64,000 nt of DNA from contig OZ021723.1 of assembly GCA_963978545.1 (NCBI GenBank), positions 101,402,002-101,466,001 of the forward strand, in the 5' to 3' direction. This DNA comes from Linyphia triangularis (lineage: Eukaryota; Arthropoda; Arachnida; Araneae; Linyphiidae). How positions within the stretch are numbered: the first letter of the stretch is position 1; each line of letters starts with the position of its first letter. Below the pieces are notes generated by a model. The model was not told the origin of the DNA, did no database searches, and was given only the letters and a program-made list of their open reading frames with translations. Positions 27,434 through 38,568 of the stretch are shown here, one piece after another. Made by a program: the position numbers and the translations under genes.

Positions 27434-30400
27434 TTGTGTCACAAAAATCATCACCCCAATCAATTTCCACAATCGAATCGTCATTATAACTACATTTTAC
27501 TGCTCAATGTCAAGAAATGCAAATTTCACGTATTGAAAGTACATGGGGGACGATATTCAATGAATTATTTTTCAAAAAGTAAAAATCTCAATTTTTTTTC
27601 CTTTGGCGAAATTGAAGCTTTTATATATTAGAATCTCCATTTCCAAATTTATAGCATAAAAAAAATGTGAAGATGGTCAAAGGTTGGTCCAAATCTGTGC
27701 AGTTTAAATATTTTTCATTTTCAATTTTCCCCATGTTAATTGTATAGGAAATTTCAAACTTTGCAATTTTCGAAATTTTACGATCTTTTTGCACCTTGTG
27801 TAATAAAAATCATCACCCCAATCAATTTCCACAATCAAATCGTCATTATAACTACATTTTACTGCTCAATGTCAAGAAATGCAAATTTCACGTATTGAAA
27901 GTACATGGGGGACGATATTCAATGAATTATTTTTCAAAAAGTAAAAATCTCAATTTTTTTTCCTTTGGCGAAATTGAAGCTTTTATATATTAGAATCTCC
28001 ATTTCCAAATTTATAGCATAAAAAAAATGTGAAGATGGTCAAAGGTTGGTCCAAATCTGTTCAGTTTAAAAGTTTTTCATCTTTAATTTTCCCATGTTGT
28101 TTTCCCATGTTGTATGGGAAATTTCAAATTTTTCAATTTTCACAATCTTTTTGCACATTGTGTCATAAAAATCATCACCCCAATCAATTTCCACAATCGA
28201 ATCGTCATTATAACTACATTTTACTGCTCAATGTCAAGAAATGCAAATTTCACGTATTGAAAGTACATGGGGGACGATATTCAATGAATTATTTTTCAAA
28301 AAGTAAAAATCTCAATTTTTTTTCCTTTGGCGAAATTGAAGCTTTTATATTGGAGAATCTACATTTCCAATTTTTTAACATAAAAAAAATGCGAAGGTGG
28401 TCAAAGTTTGGTCCAAATCTGTTCAGTTTAAAAGTTTTTCATCTTTAATTTTCCCATGTTAATTGTATAAGAAATTTCAAATTTTTCAATTTTCACAATC
28501 TTTTTGCACATTGTGTCACAAAAATCATCACCCCAATCAATTTCCACAATCGAATCGTCATTATAACTACATTTTACTGCTCAATGTCAAGAAATGCAAA
28601 TTTCACGTATTGAAAGTACATGGGGGACGATATTCAATGAATTATTTTTCAAAAAGTAAAAATCTCAATTTTTTTTCCTTTGGCGAAATTGAAGCTTTTA
28701 TATATTAGAATCTCCATTTCCAAATTTATAGCATAAAAAAAATGTGAAGATGGTCAAAGGTTGGTCCAAATCTGTGCAGTTTAAATATTTTTCATTTTCA
28801 ATTTTCCCCATGTTAATTGTATAGGAAATTTCAAACTTTGCAATTTTCGAAATTTTACGATCTTTTTGCACCTTGTGTAATAAAAATCATCACCCCAATC
28901 AATTTCCACAATCAAATCGTCATTATAACTACATTTTACTGCTCAATGTCAAGAAATGCAAATTTCACGTATTGAAAGTACATGGGGGACGATATTCAAT
29001 GAATTATTTTTCAAAAAGTAAAAATCTCAATTTTTTTTCCTTTGGCGAAATTGAAGCTTTTATATATTAGAATCTCCATTTCCAAATTTATAGCATAAAA
29101 AAAATGTGAAGATGGTCAAAGGTTGGTCCAAATCTGTGCAGTTTAAATATTTTTCATTTTCAATTTTCCCCATGTTAATTGTATAGGAAATTTCAAACTT
29201 TGCAATTTTCGAAATTTTACGATCTTTTTGCACCTTGTGTCATAAAAATCATCACCCCAATCAATTTCCACAATCAAATCGTCATTATAACTACATTTTA
29301 CTGCTCAATGTCAAGAAATGCAAATTTCACGTATTGAAAATACATGGGGGACGATATTCAATGAATTATTTTTCAAAAAGTAAATATCTCAATTTTTTTT
29401 TCCTTTGGCGAAATTGAAGCTTTTATATTGGAGAATCTACATTTCCAATTTTTTAACATAAAAAAAAATGCGAAGGTGGTCAAAGTTTGGTCCAAATCTG
29501 TTCAGTTTAAAAGTTTTTCATCTTTAATTTTCCCATGTTTATTGTATGGGAAATTTCAAATTTTTCAATTTTCACAATCTTTTTGCACATTGTGTCATAA
29601 AAATCATCACCCCAATCAATTTCCACAATCGAATCGTCATTATAACTACATTTTACTGCTCAATGTCAAGAAATGCAAATTTCACGTATTGAAAGTACAT
29701 GGGGGACGATATTCAATGAATTATTTTTCAAAAAGTAAAAATCTCAATTTTTTTTCCTTTGGCGAAATTGAAGCTTTTATATATTAGAATCTCCATTTCC
29801 AAATTTATAGCATAAAAAAAATGTGAAGATGGTCAAAGGTTGGTCCAAATCTGTGCAGTTTAAATATTTTTCATTTTCAATTTTCCCCATGTTAATTGTA
29901 TAGGAAATTTCAAACTTTGCAATTTTCGAAATTTTACGATCTTTTTGCACCTTGTGTAATAAAAATCATCACCCCAATCAATTTCCACAATCAAATCGTC
30001 ATTATAACTACATTTTACTGCTCAATGTCAAGAAATGCAAATTTCACGTATTGAAAGTACATGGGGGACGATATTCAATGAATTATTTTTCAAAAAGTAA
30101 AAATCTCAATTTTTTTTCCTTTGGCGAAATTGAAGCTTTTATATATTAGAATCTCCATTTCCAAATTTATAGCATAAAAAAAATGTGAAGATGGTCAAAG
30201 GTTGGTCCAAATCTGTTCAGTTTAAAAGTTTTTCATCTTTAATTTTCCCATGTTGTTTTCCCATGTTGTATGGGAAATTTCAAATTTTTCAATTTTCACA
30301 ATCTTTTTGCACATTGTGTCATAAAAATCATCACCCCAATCAATTTCCACAATCGAATCGTCATTATAACTACATTTTACTGCTCAATGTCAAGAAATGC

Positions 30401-31196
30401 AAATTTCACGTATTGAAAGTACATGGGGGACGATATTCAATGAATTATTTTTCAAAAAGTAAAAATCTCAATTTTTTTTCCTTTGGCGAAATTGAAGCTT
30501 TTATATTGGAGAATCTACATTTCCAATTTTTTAACATAAAAAAAATGCGAAGGTGGTCAAAGTTTGGTCCAAATCTGTTCAGTTTAAAAGTTTTTCATCT
30601 TTAATTTTCCCATGTTAATTGTATAAGAAATTTCAAATTTTTCAATTTTCACAATCTTTTTGCACATTGTGTCACAAAAATCATCACCCCAATCAATTTC
30701 CACAATCGAATCGTCATTATAACTACATTTTACTGCTCAATGTCAAGAAATGCAAATTTCACGTATTGAAAGTACATGGGGGACGATATTCAATGAATTA
30801 TTTTTCAAAAAGTAAAAATCTCAATTTTTTTTCCTTTGGCGAAATTGAAGCTTTTATATATTAGAATCTCCATTTCCAAATTTATAGCATAAAAAAAATG
30901 TGAAGATGGTCAAAGGTTGGTCCAAATCTGTGCAGTTTAAATATTTTTCATTTTCAATTTTCCCCATGTTAATTGTATAGGAAATTTCAAACTTTGCAAT
31001 TTTCGAAATTTTACGATCTTTTTGCACCTTGTGTAATAAAAATCATCACCCCAATCAATTTCCACAATCAAATCGTCATTATAACTACATTTTACTGCTC
31101 AATGTCAAGAAATGCAAATTTCACGTATTGAAAGTACATGGGGGACGATATTCAATGAATTATTTTTCAAAAAGTAAAAATCTCAATTTTTTTTCC
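27434..31196 (+). repeat. Satellite higher-order repeat, six-monomer unit of 2,156 bp
   Basis: The anchors 27796, 28157, 28511 and 28873 recur 2,156 bp later at 29952, 30313, 30667 and 31029. Both copies contain an A-to-B hybrid unit carrying the TGTTTTCCCATGTTG insertion (about 28097 and 30253) and the private variant TTGTATAAGAAATTTC (about 28462 and 30618). Confidence 0.87.
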
Positions 31197-31381
31197 TTTG
31201 GCGAAATTGAAGCTTTTATATTGGAGAATCTACATTTCCAATTTTTTAACATAAAAAAAATGCGAAGGTGGTCAAAGTTTGGTCCAAATCTGTTCAGTTT
31301 AAAAGTTTTTCATCTTTAATTTTCCCATGTTAATTGTATGGGAAATTTCAAATTTTTCAATTTTCACAATCTTTTTGCACA

Positions 31382-33546
31382 TTGTGTCACAAAAATCATC
31401 ACCCCAATCAATTTCCTCAATCGAATCGTCATTATAACTACATTTTACTGCTCAATGTCAAGAAATGCAAATTTCACGTATTGAAAGTACATGGGGGACG
31501 ATATTCAATGAATTATTTTTCAAAAAGTAAAAATCTCAATTTTTTTTCCTTTGGCGAAATTGAAGCTTTTATATATTAGAATCTCCATTTCCAAATTTAT
31601 AGCATAAAAAAAATGTGAAGATGGTCAAAGGTTGGTCCAAATCTGTGCAGTTTAAATATTTTTCATTTTCAATTTTCCTCATGTTAATTGTATAGGAAAT
31701 TTCAAACTTTGCAATTTTCAAAATTTTACGATCTTTTTGCACCTTGTGTCATAAAAATCATCACCCCAATCAATTTCCACAATCAAATCGTCATTATAAC
31801 TACATTTTACTGCTCAATGTCAAGAAATGCAAATTTCACGTATTGAAAGTACATGGGGGACGATATTCAATGAATTATTTTTCAAAAAGTAAAAATCTCA
31901 ATTTTTTTTTCCTTTGGCGAAATTGAAGCTTTTATATTGGAGAATCTACATTTCCAATTTTTTAACATAAAAAAAATGCGAAGGTGGTCAAAGTTTGGTC
32001 CAAATCTGTTCAGTTTAAAAGTTTTTCATCTTTAATTTTCCCATGTTGTTTTCCCATGTTGTATGGGAAATTTCAAATTTTTCAATTTTCACAATCTTTT
32101 TGCACATTGTGTCATAAAAATCATCACCCCAATCAATTTCCACAATCGAATCGTCATTATAACTACATTTTACTGCTCAATGTCAAGAAATGCAAATTTC
32201 ACGTATTGAAAGTACATGGGGGACGATATTCAATGAATTATTTTTCAAAAAGTAAAAATCTCAATTTTTTTTCCTTTGGCGAAATTGAAGCTTTTATATT
32301 GGAGAATCTACATTTCCAATTTTTTAACATAAAAAAAATGCGAAGGTGGTCAAAGTTTGGTCCAAATCTGTTCAGTTTAAAAGTTTTTCATCTTTAATTT
32401 TCCCATGTTAATTGTATGGGAAATTTCAAATTTTTCAATTTTCACAATCTTTTTGCACATTGTGTCACAAAAATCATCACCCCAATCAATTTCCTCAATC
32501 GAATCGTCATTATAACTACATTTTACTGCTCAATGTCAAGAAATGCAAATTTCACGTATTGAAAGTACATGGGGGACGATATTCAATGAATTATTTTTCA
32601 AAAAGTAAAAATCTCAACTTTTTTTCCTTTGGCGAAATTGAAGCTTTTATATATTAGAATCTCCATTTCCAAATTTATAGCATAAAAAAAATGTGAAGAT
32701 GGTCAAAGGTTGGTCCAAATCTGTGCAGTTTAAATATTTTTCATTTTCAATTTTCCTCATGTTAATTGTATAGGAAATTTCAAACTTTGCAATTTTCGAA
32801 ATTTTACGATCTTTTTGCACCTTGTGTCATAAAAATCATCACCCCAATCAATTTCCACAATCAAATCGTCATTATAACTACATTTTACTGCTCAATGTCA
32901 AGAAATGCAAATTTCACGTATTGAAAGTACATGGGGGACGATATTCAATGAATTATTTTTCAAAAAGTAAAAATCTCAATTTTTTTTTCCTTTGGCGAAA
33001 TTGAAGCTTTTATATTGGAGAATCTACATTTCCAATTTTTTAACATAAAAAAAATGCGAAGGTGGTCAAAGTTTGGTCCAAATCTGTTCAGTTTAAAAGT
33101 TTTTCATCTTTAATTTTCCCATGTTGTTTTCCCATGTTGTATGGGAAATTTCAAATTTTTCAATTTTCACAATCTTTTTGCACATTGTGTCATAAAAATC
33201 ATCACCCCAATCAATTTCCACAATCGAATCGTCATTATAACTACATTTTACTGCTCAATGTCAAGAAATGCAAATTTCACGTATTGAAAGTACATGGGGG
33301 ACGATATTCAATGAATTATTTTTCAAAAAGTAAAAATCTCAATTTTTTTTCCTTTGGCGAAATTGAAGCTTTTTTATATTAGAATCTCCATTTCCAAATT
33401 TATAGCATAAAAAAAATGTGAAGATGGTCAAAGGTTGGTCCAAATCTGTGCAGTTTAAATATTTTTCATTTTCAATTTTCCCCATGTTAATTGTATAGGA
33501 AATTTCAAACTTTGCAATTTTCGAAATTTTACGATCTTTTTGCACC
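31382..33546 (+). repeat. Satellite higher-order repeat, three-monomer unit of 1,078 bp
   Basis: The units at 31382, 31744 and 32107 recur 1,078 bp later. Shared private variants include TTTCCTCAATCG (about 31412 and 32492; TTTCCTCAATCA at about 33580) and TTTTCCTCATG (about 31674 and 32752). The same 362/363/353 unit occurs once far upstream at 5677-6754 (offset 25,705). Confidence 0.85.
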
Positions 33547-33834
33547 TTGTGTCATAAAAATCATCACCCCAATCAATTTCCTCAATCAAATCGTCATTAT
33601 AACTACATTTTACTGCTCAATGTCAAGAAATGCAAATTTCACGTATTGAAAGTACGTGGGGGACGATATTCAATGAATTATTTTTCAAAAAGTAAAAATC
33701 TCAATTTTTTTTCCTTTGGCGAAATTTAAGCTTTTATATATTAGAATCTCCAATTCCAAATTTATAACATAAAAAAAATGTGAAGGTGGTCAAAGTTTGG
33801 TCCAAATCTGTTCAGTTTAAAAGTTTTTCATCTT
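33547..33834 (+). repeat. Degenerate terminal satellite monomer
   Basis: This last, incomplete unit carries several mutations rare elsewhere in the array: GTACGTGGGGG, GAAATTTAAGC, CTCCAATTCC and TTTATAACAT. It also mixes an A-type start with a B-type middle (GTGAAGGTGGTCAAAGTTTG). It ends at CATCTT, where intact B units continue TTAATTTTCCC. Decay at an array edge is expected, because edge units escape homogenisation. Confidence 0.85.
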
Positions 33835-33927
33835 TGTGTTAAATTAAACATCCGGAATGATGGAACTCGTAATCATTTAGCTAAAATGATTACGAGTTCC
33901 ATCATTCCGGATGTTTAATTTAACACA
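33835..33927. repeat. 93-bp near-perfect palindrome at satellite edge
   Basis: Two 44-bp arms (33835-33878 and 33884-33927) are exact reverse complements around the 5-base loop AGCTA. The arms begin TGTGTTAAATTAAACATCCG and end TTTAATTTAACACA. The structure follows the last satellite base directly. It could be a fold-back MITE, a breakpoint inversion or, less likely, an assembly artefact. No clear target duplication is visible. Confidence 0.95.
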
Positions 33928-33959
33928 ATCAAAAACACTTTTTTAGTATAAAATCATTA

Positions 33960-34146
33960 TTAACCCTTTGCACTCGAGGCCTTTTTCTCGCGGTGGGACC
34001 AGCAACTCGAGACATTTTAGGTTCGGTTGGCGTTTATGGATTTGCTTCATAGAAACTAAACACAGTAATTGGCTTTGCATCAAATTTTCGCATCTAACCT
34101 AGTGGTCCTCTCGTGTTTCGGCATCCAATCGTGTGCAAAGGGTTAA
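33960..34146. mobile_element. piggyBac-style MITE, copy 1 (187 bp)
   Basis: The ends are TTAACCCTTTGCACTCGAG and, in reverse complement, TTAACCCTTTGCACACGAT, giving a TTAA-flanked terminal inverted repeat of about 14 bp. The interior shares long blocks with the copy at 36811 (for example CAGCAACTCGAGACATTTTA and GGATTTGCTTCATAGAAACT). TTAA target duplication with CCCTTT termini is typical of non-autonomous piggyBac derivatives. Confidence 0.85.
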
Positions 34147-34337
34147 CTTTAAATATAAAGCTATTTTGTTCTAATATCAAACGGAAAAATATACCCTTTA
34201 TATTATTTGTTCTTTTAGGTTGATGATGACTAACATTTGGATAACAAAAATGGTAAATTTATACATTTCGTTTCAAAATGTTTTAGTAAAAGAGCTAAAC
34301 CATACTTTTTAATGATAGCATTTAAGAAAGTTCTTAG

Positions 34338-34508
34338 ATATAGTGGTTAGCGTGCTAGCTTCTAGACCGCGAGGTTGTGGATTCGAGTCCCGTGTAAGGC
34401 ATCAATTGAGAGTAAATGTATGTTGGCTTGTCTAATGACGAATGTTTCTGCGCATTACAGCACTCGTGTTGCTGATGGCTCCAGATAATCTGAAAGCAAC
34501 CAAACAAG
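34338..34508 (+). mobile_element. tRNA-derived SINE, family 1, plus strand
   Basis: The head is tRNA-like: TATAGTGGTTAGCGTGCTAG resembles an A box and GGATTCGAGTCC is a B box. The body ends in an AACC-rich tail (GAAAGCAACCAAAC). Flanks TAAGAAAGTTCTTAG (34323-34337) and TAAGAAAGTTTTTAAG (34509-34524) form an imperfect target-site duplication. Related copies are at 34993 and 36250. Confidence 0.85.
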
Positions 34509-34573
34509 TAAGAAAGTTTTTAAGCATTTTGCTTAAAAAGCACCCACAGCTTAATTACTGAACTTAACCATCA

Positions 34574-34750
34574 AGTTGGTTGATTGGTAAGTTTGTTCGC
34601 TCAACGACCTATTTTATGCACAATGACGATTAATCAGGTCAGGGCCTACAGCTTAATATGGATTACAACGAACATTCATGCCTCAACCAGAATTCGAATC
34701 CGACACCTTTGACATGCTAGGCCAGAGCGCTAACCACACAGCTACCAGGT
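34574..34750 (-). mobile_element. tRNA-derived SINE, family 2, minus strand
   Basis: On the minus strand this reads TAGCTGTGTGGTTAGCG (A-box-like) and GGATTCGAATTC (B-box-like), a body with TTGTGCATAAA, then a tail ACCAATCAACCAAC. Imperfect direct repeats GAACTTAACCATCA (34560-34573) and GAACCTTACCATCA (34751-34764) flank it. The body differs from family 1 but matches the copy at 61213. Confidence 0.8.
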
Positions 34751-34992
34751 GAACCTTACCATCAGAACTTCTAAGGGGAGTTCAAATGTCAATGGCATCT
34801 TCTTTTCACGAGGAAAGTGTCCCGCATTTGCGCCTCAATGGTAGAATACTCGAAACAAAATTTCCATAAGTAACAACCTCAATTGAGACGCCACTATCTA
34901 TCCCAATCACCTTCGCGTCTACTCATTTTAGAAATCTAATAACAAAAGTACTTTTGTATCGCCAAGCCTAAATGGTTGCGGTTTGTTATAGG

Positions 34993-35174
34993 GTTGGTTG
35001 GTTGTTTTCAGATTATCTGGCACCGTCAGCAACACGCGGGCTATAATACGCCAAAACGTTCGTCATTTGACAAGCCAACATACATTAACAAACACCCATG
35101 CCTTACACGGGACTCGAACCCGCAACCTCGCGGTCTAGAAGCTAGCTCGCTAACCACTATACCGTTTGGTCGGT
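34993..35174 (-). mobile_element. tRNA-derived SINE, family 1, minus strand
   Basis: On the minus strand: tRNA-like head with TATAGTGGTTAGCGAGCTAG and the B box GGTTCGAGTCC, then a body ending AAACAACCAACC. Target duplication GTTTGTTATAGG (34981-34992) and GTTTTTTATAGG (35175-35186), one mismatch. Close to the copy at 36250. Confidence 0.88.
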
Positions 35175-35186
35175 GTTTTTTATAGG

Positions 35187-35929
35187 GATTATTAATGACT
35201 TAAAGGTTGTTAGTTTGGATGAGTAAGGTCTACAATTTGCGGTTTTTATCTGGTACTCTGCAAACGGAATAGTACCGAAAAAGATATAAAGCAAACTTTC
35301 CATTTAACACAGATTAATTGGCTGCAGATTCACTCTGTATGGTAGTCTGAAAATGTACAAGTATCATGATGTCATTTGCTACATTTTCAATTCTCAATCA
35401 ATGAAGATTGTGATAATAAGTTTAAATATAGTCTACTATTTCAAATTCCAAACAAAATTACTAAATTGCACTGATATAGTTAAGGAACATTTACAAAGGT
35501 AAAAATTGCTTTTGGTTTACTAACCTTTAAAATCCAAATAGAGTATCCGAATAACATAAGGATGTTGCAGAAATAGTATTTCAACGAATCTTCGCCACCG
35601 GCAATGATATAAACTTTGCTTTCGAATGTGAACAACAATTATTTTTAAAAGCAAAATTTGAAACCATTCGATTTTAAATAAATTTATGAGTTATTTCTAA
35701 AAAATGTAGTTTGCAAATGTAAACAACACATCGTTGCCACTCAGATTGTTGAAAATCATTGCCCTAGTAGAGGCATGTTCAATAGCCCGTGAAGTACCGC
35801 TGCTCTAATAACTTTTAGAACTCTTTTTTACTTTCCAGAAGAAATTTTCTGTTGCTTAACTTTTTGCCTCCCAGGAGTACTTTAATTTGAATTTTCAGGA
35901 TGATGTTACCGACATGCCTTAAGTAGCAA
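35187..35929. other. No gene seen; AT-rich intergenic DNA
   Basis: Apart from short A/T runs I find no reading frame, repeat pair or RNA gene in this stretch. Confidence 0.6.
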
Positions 35930-36249
35930 AGTAAGAAAGATGCAAACCTTCTTTCTGGAAGAGGAATAGAATGGGACAGAAGTCAATGGAACTTTGGTTT
36001 GATACAATATAGCACCAAGGGCTCATCAAAAAACTATTTGACGCCACACTTCCAATGGACCTTATCCGTATCCTAAATACTTTCTTCAAAGACATAACTT
36101 TTCGCATCAGCCAAACGCTGTATTTAGAGAAACCTATACAAGCAGGTGTTCTCCAGGGGAGCAGCCCCTTGTTGTTTAATGCCTACATTAACGACTTTAC
36201 CAAACTACCTGACTGCCCAATGGTACTATTTGTTGATGACAAAGCTTTA

Positions 36250-36434
36250 AAGCTGGTTGGTTGAATTCAGATTATCTGGCGCCGTCAGCAACACGAGGGC
36301 TATAATGCGCCGAAACATTCTTCATTAGACAAGCCAACATACATTTACAAACACCCATGCCTAACACGGGACTCGGAACCCGCAACCTCGCGGTCTAGAA
36401 GCTAGCGCGCTAACCACTATACCGTTTGGTCGGC
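36250..36434 (-). mobile_element. tRNA-derived SINE, family 1, inserted in the reverse transcriptase pseudogene
   Basis: The minus strand carries the tRNA-like head (TATAGTGGTTAGCGCGCTAG; B box disturbed by one extra C in GGGTTCCGAGTCC) and the AACCAACC tail. Perfect 12-bp target duplication GACAAAGCTTTA at 36238-36249 and 36435-36446. Removing one copy restores continuity of the surrounding frame after VDDKAL. Confidence 0.93.
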
Positions 36435-36810
36435 GACAAAGCTTTACTTTGCACATCAAAACAAGATGACAGAGTCATTGATAAACTTCAAGAAGCACTT
36501 GACTTGGTCCAAGAGTGATACGAAAAATGGCGCATTAAAATCAATGCCCTAAAATCTCAAACAGTCCTCTTCATAAAACATCACACAAGAAAACACATCA
36601 CATCCAAAATTGAAATCTTTGGTAAGAGTATTGAATGCGTTAAACACACCAAAAACCTTGACGTTCATCTCGACCAAAAATTAAAGTACAAAATTCACTT
36701 CAAAGAAGCCATAAGAAAGGTAACTATCGCTCTTATTTCATAGAATTCCATCTAGGGCAAAGGATCAAAAACTAGTGGTAAAACTAAGGTTTTACTTTAC
36801 AAATTAGTTA

Positions 36811-37023
36811 TTAACCCTTTTGCACTCCAGACCTTTTTCGCACGGAGGAATCAGCAACTCGAGACATTTTAGATTCGGCTGGTGTTTATGGATTTGCTTC
36901 ATAGAAACTAAACACAGCCATTGGCATTGCATCGAATTTCCGCATCACACCTAATGGTCCTCTCGTGGTTTGGCATCCAATCGCTTGGAGCCTGAGAGGC
37001 GCCACTGGAGTGCAAAGGGTTAA
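36811..37023. mobile_element. piggyBac-style MITE, copy 2 (213 bp)
   Basis: TTAA at both ends; TTAACCCTTTTGCACTCCAG inverted against TTAACCCTTTGCACTCCAGT. About 80% of the interior aligns with copy 1 at 33960, plus about 26 bp extra near the right end (GGAGCCTGAGAGGCGCCACT). It lies inside the reverse transcriptase pseudogene, so it is younger than that gene's insertion. Confidence 0.88.
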
Positions 37024-37170
37024 ACAGCAAAGAAAATAGACCAGAAAAAGCTACTAACACTCCAAAATAAAGTAGCCGGAAGAATGACAAATGCACCCTG
37101 ATATGTGCGTAACAAGATCATCCGGAGAGATTTGGGCCTGGACTTGAATAACTTAGTAGTTAGAGGTGTC

Positions 37171-38435
37171 TAAAAGACGGAAATGATTTTCAGTAATCTT
37201 GATTTCGCCTAATTTTCTATAAGTTCTCTTATCCATAAGTTCTACTCCCAACTACTATTAAATGTAATAAAAAATATATAATTACTCGAAAATAAATTAA
37301 AATTAAACGAAATTGCTTGGGAATGGATGGAAATCAATGGGTTGAAATAAAAACAAAATGTAGAAAGTTGTCATAAAGTAAGAAAAATAAGATAAAATTT
37401 ACAATGCAATGATTTACAAAATTTGCATATTGCAGTTTTCAAGGAATCACTATTGCGAATTTGTAATAAAATCTAGTTTTCAAGTGAGTCGAATTATTAT
37501 GGAAATGCACTAATAGATTGTTTTATAATCAAGTAATATTCTTCATGCAAAAAAAAAAAAAAAAATATTACATACCAAAGTAAAAGTGCATGCCTCTCAT
37601 TTCTTCAAATCGCTTTTTAAAATAGAAAAAGTCTTGCCTAAACTGTGAGGTCAGTTTTTTACTCAAAATGGCGTCGAAATGAGCGATATCGCAATAATAG
37701 TCTTCAAACATATTTTACTCAATTGTTGCAAGATAACAATGTGAAGTTGCAACAACACTGAATCTTCTGGAATCAAGAGTGATCTCAAGGAACTGATTAT
37801 ATACAAACGTTCCAAGAATGCATTTGCATAAGGTTTAAAAGCCTTAATATGCAAGTATATAATATTAAAGGCTTCATGGCAATGTGTACTAGAGCGCTAA
37901 AGTTATTTCTCGAAATCGATCTTGCAGAGTTCGATAAATCACCTTATGTGTCAGAGTAGAAAAAAAAGGTTCCGTAAATGTTTTTCAATATACTGCCTTT
38001 CTTTTCTAGCATTAAAACGAGTTTTTGAAAATCAAAAATTTAACATACGAGTAATATTGATGGAATTACTTTTTGAAATCAGTACTGATGTAGAATGGAA
38101 GAGCTCCTTATGAAAAAGTACTACAGAGTAGTTGAACTCCCTACAATCGTCCGAAATGGGAGGGACCAGGATTTTAAATTTAAACTCACGAAACTTCCTA
38201 TTTTGTCCACTAGGTGACGCCACCATTTTCAATAGTATATTGAAAGTAATCATTTTTATCTACTAAATACTATTTTTGGACTCAAGTTCCTCATAACAAA
38301 ACGGCAAAAGATACATATTTAGTCTTACTTTTTAACTCGAACAGGTTGACCACAAAATTCAGGGGGGGGGGGGGGAATTCCCCAATAATTCCAGATATAA
38401 TATTAAAAAGAACATGTACTTAAGACACCATGTCC
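37171..38435. other. No gene seen; AT-rich DNA with simple repeats
   Basis: Contains an A16 run at about 37549-37565 and a G run at 38362-38375. Short frames here show no codon bias or recognisable motif. Confidence 0.55.
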
Positions 38436-38568
38436 ATTTCTAAAAAAATTGCTTTGGTGGTAATGCAGTTTAAATTATTCCATTACATAAAACTTCTAAC
38501 GATTACCGCTACCATTCTCCTGGTAAATGGCGCCAAAATAGGGTTGAACGGGGAAACGCACCTTCAGA
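38436..38568 (+). repeat. Dispersed repeat, copy split by the CAGGG element
   Basis: This sequence matches, in inverted orientation, 62640-62800: shared strings include ACTTCTAACGATTAC and CTCCTGGTAAATGGCGCCAA, then GAAACGCACCTT against GAAACGTACCTT. Homology stops exactly at the left end of the 38569-42261 element and resumes weakly at 42262 (CAGAACAAAGAAATTTCCTC), so this is the target repeat into which the element jumped. Confidence 0.75.

Larger units (their letters stand above)
1..33834 (+). repeat. Satellite DNA array, ~357-bp monomers, about 95 copies
   Basis: Head-to-tail tandem repeats fill this stretch with no interruption and one orientation. Using the TTGTGT anchor that follows the TTTTTGCAC motif, I count 94 anchors from 317 to 33547, mean spacing about 357 bp (range 345-363), plus a partial monomer at the left edge. 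The array continues beyond the left end of the window. The sequence is AT-rich with A8 and T8 tracts in each unit. Short open frames of 60-139 codons recur, but they are by-products of the repeat: they start at TTG or near-random ATGs, change with 1-bp homopolymer indels and resemble nothing known. A centromeric or pericentromeric block is the usual setting for such an array, but nothing here proves location. Confidence 0.98.
35960..37170 (+). pseudogene. Non-LTR (Jockey-like) reverse transcriptase pseudogene, 3' half
   Basis: Conceptual translation shows LINE reverse transcriptase landmarks. Motif A is WFDTI, followed by a stop where related elements have Trp, then HQGLIKKLFDATLP (about 35990-36050). 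Next come a shortened motif B (GVLQGSSPLLFNAYIND, about 36145-36190) and motif C (VLFVDDKAL, about 36225-36250). After the SINE at 36250-36434 the frame resumes with thumb-like sequence (QDDRVIDKLQEAL, INALKSQTVLF, KNLDVHLDQKL). After the MITE at 36811-37023 it resumes again with LQNKVAGRMTNAP, a stop, then YVRNKIIRRDLG, a C-terminal signature of Jockey-clade elements. Stops, a small deletion in motif B and two insertions make it dead. The endonuclease part is not visible upstream. Confidence 0.85.

Noticed and set aside
317..33729. Dozens of repeated open frames (60-139 codons) in the satellite, looking like a tandem gene family
   Set aside because: The frames follow the repeat exactly, mostly begin at TTG, have no conserved domain or codon preference, and are broken by 1-bp homopolymer changes. 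Monomer length is not kept in multiples of three (345-363). The conservation is that of DNA, not of protein.
1..33834. CRISPR array
   Set aside because: There are no short repeats with unique spacers. The whole 345-363 bp unit repeats, in a eukaryotic context with no cas genes.
1..33834. CENP-B box in the monomer
   Set aside because: No match to the NTTCGNNNNANNCGGGN pattern. The TTTCGAAATTTTACG segment lacks the CGGG core and is present only in A-type units.
33960..34146. Telomere- or rDNA-related sequence
   Set aside because: The CCCTTT words belong to TTAA-flanked inverted repeats of a MITE. No TTAGG/TTAGGG array or rRNA sequence is present in the window.
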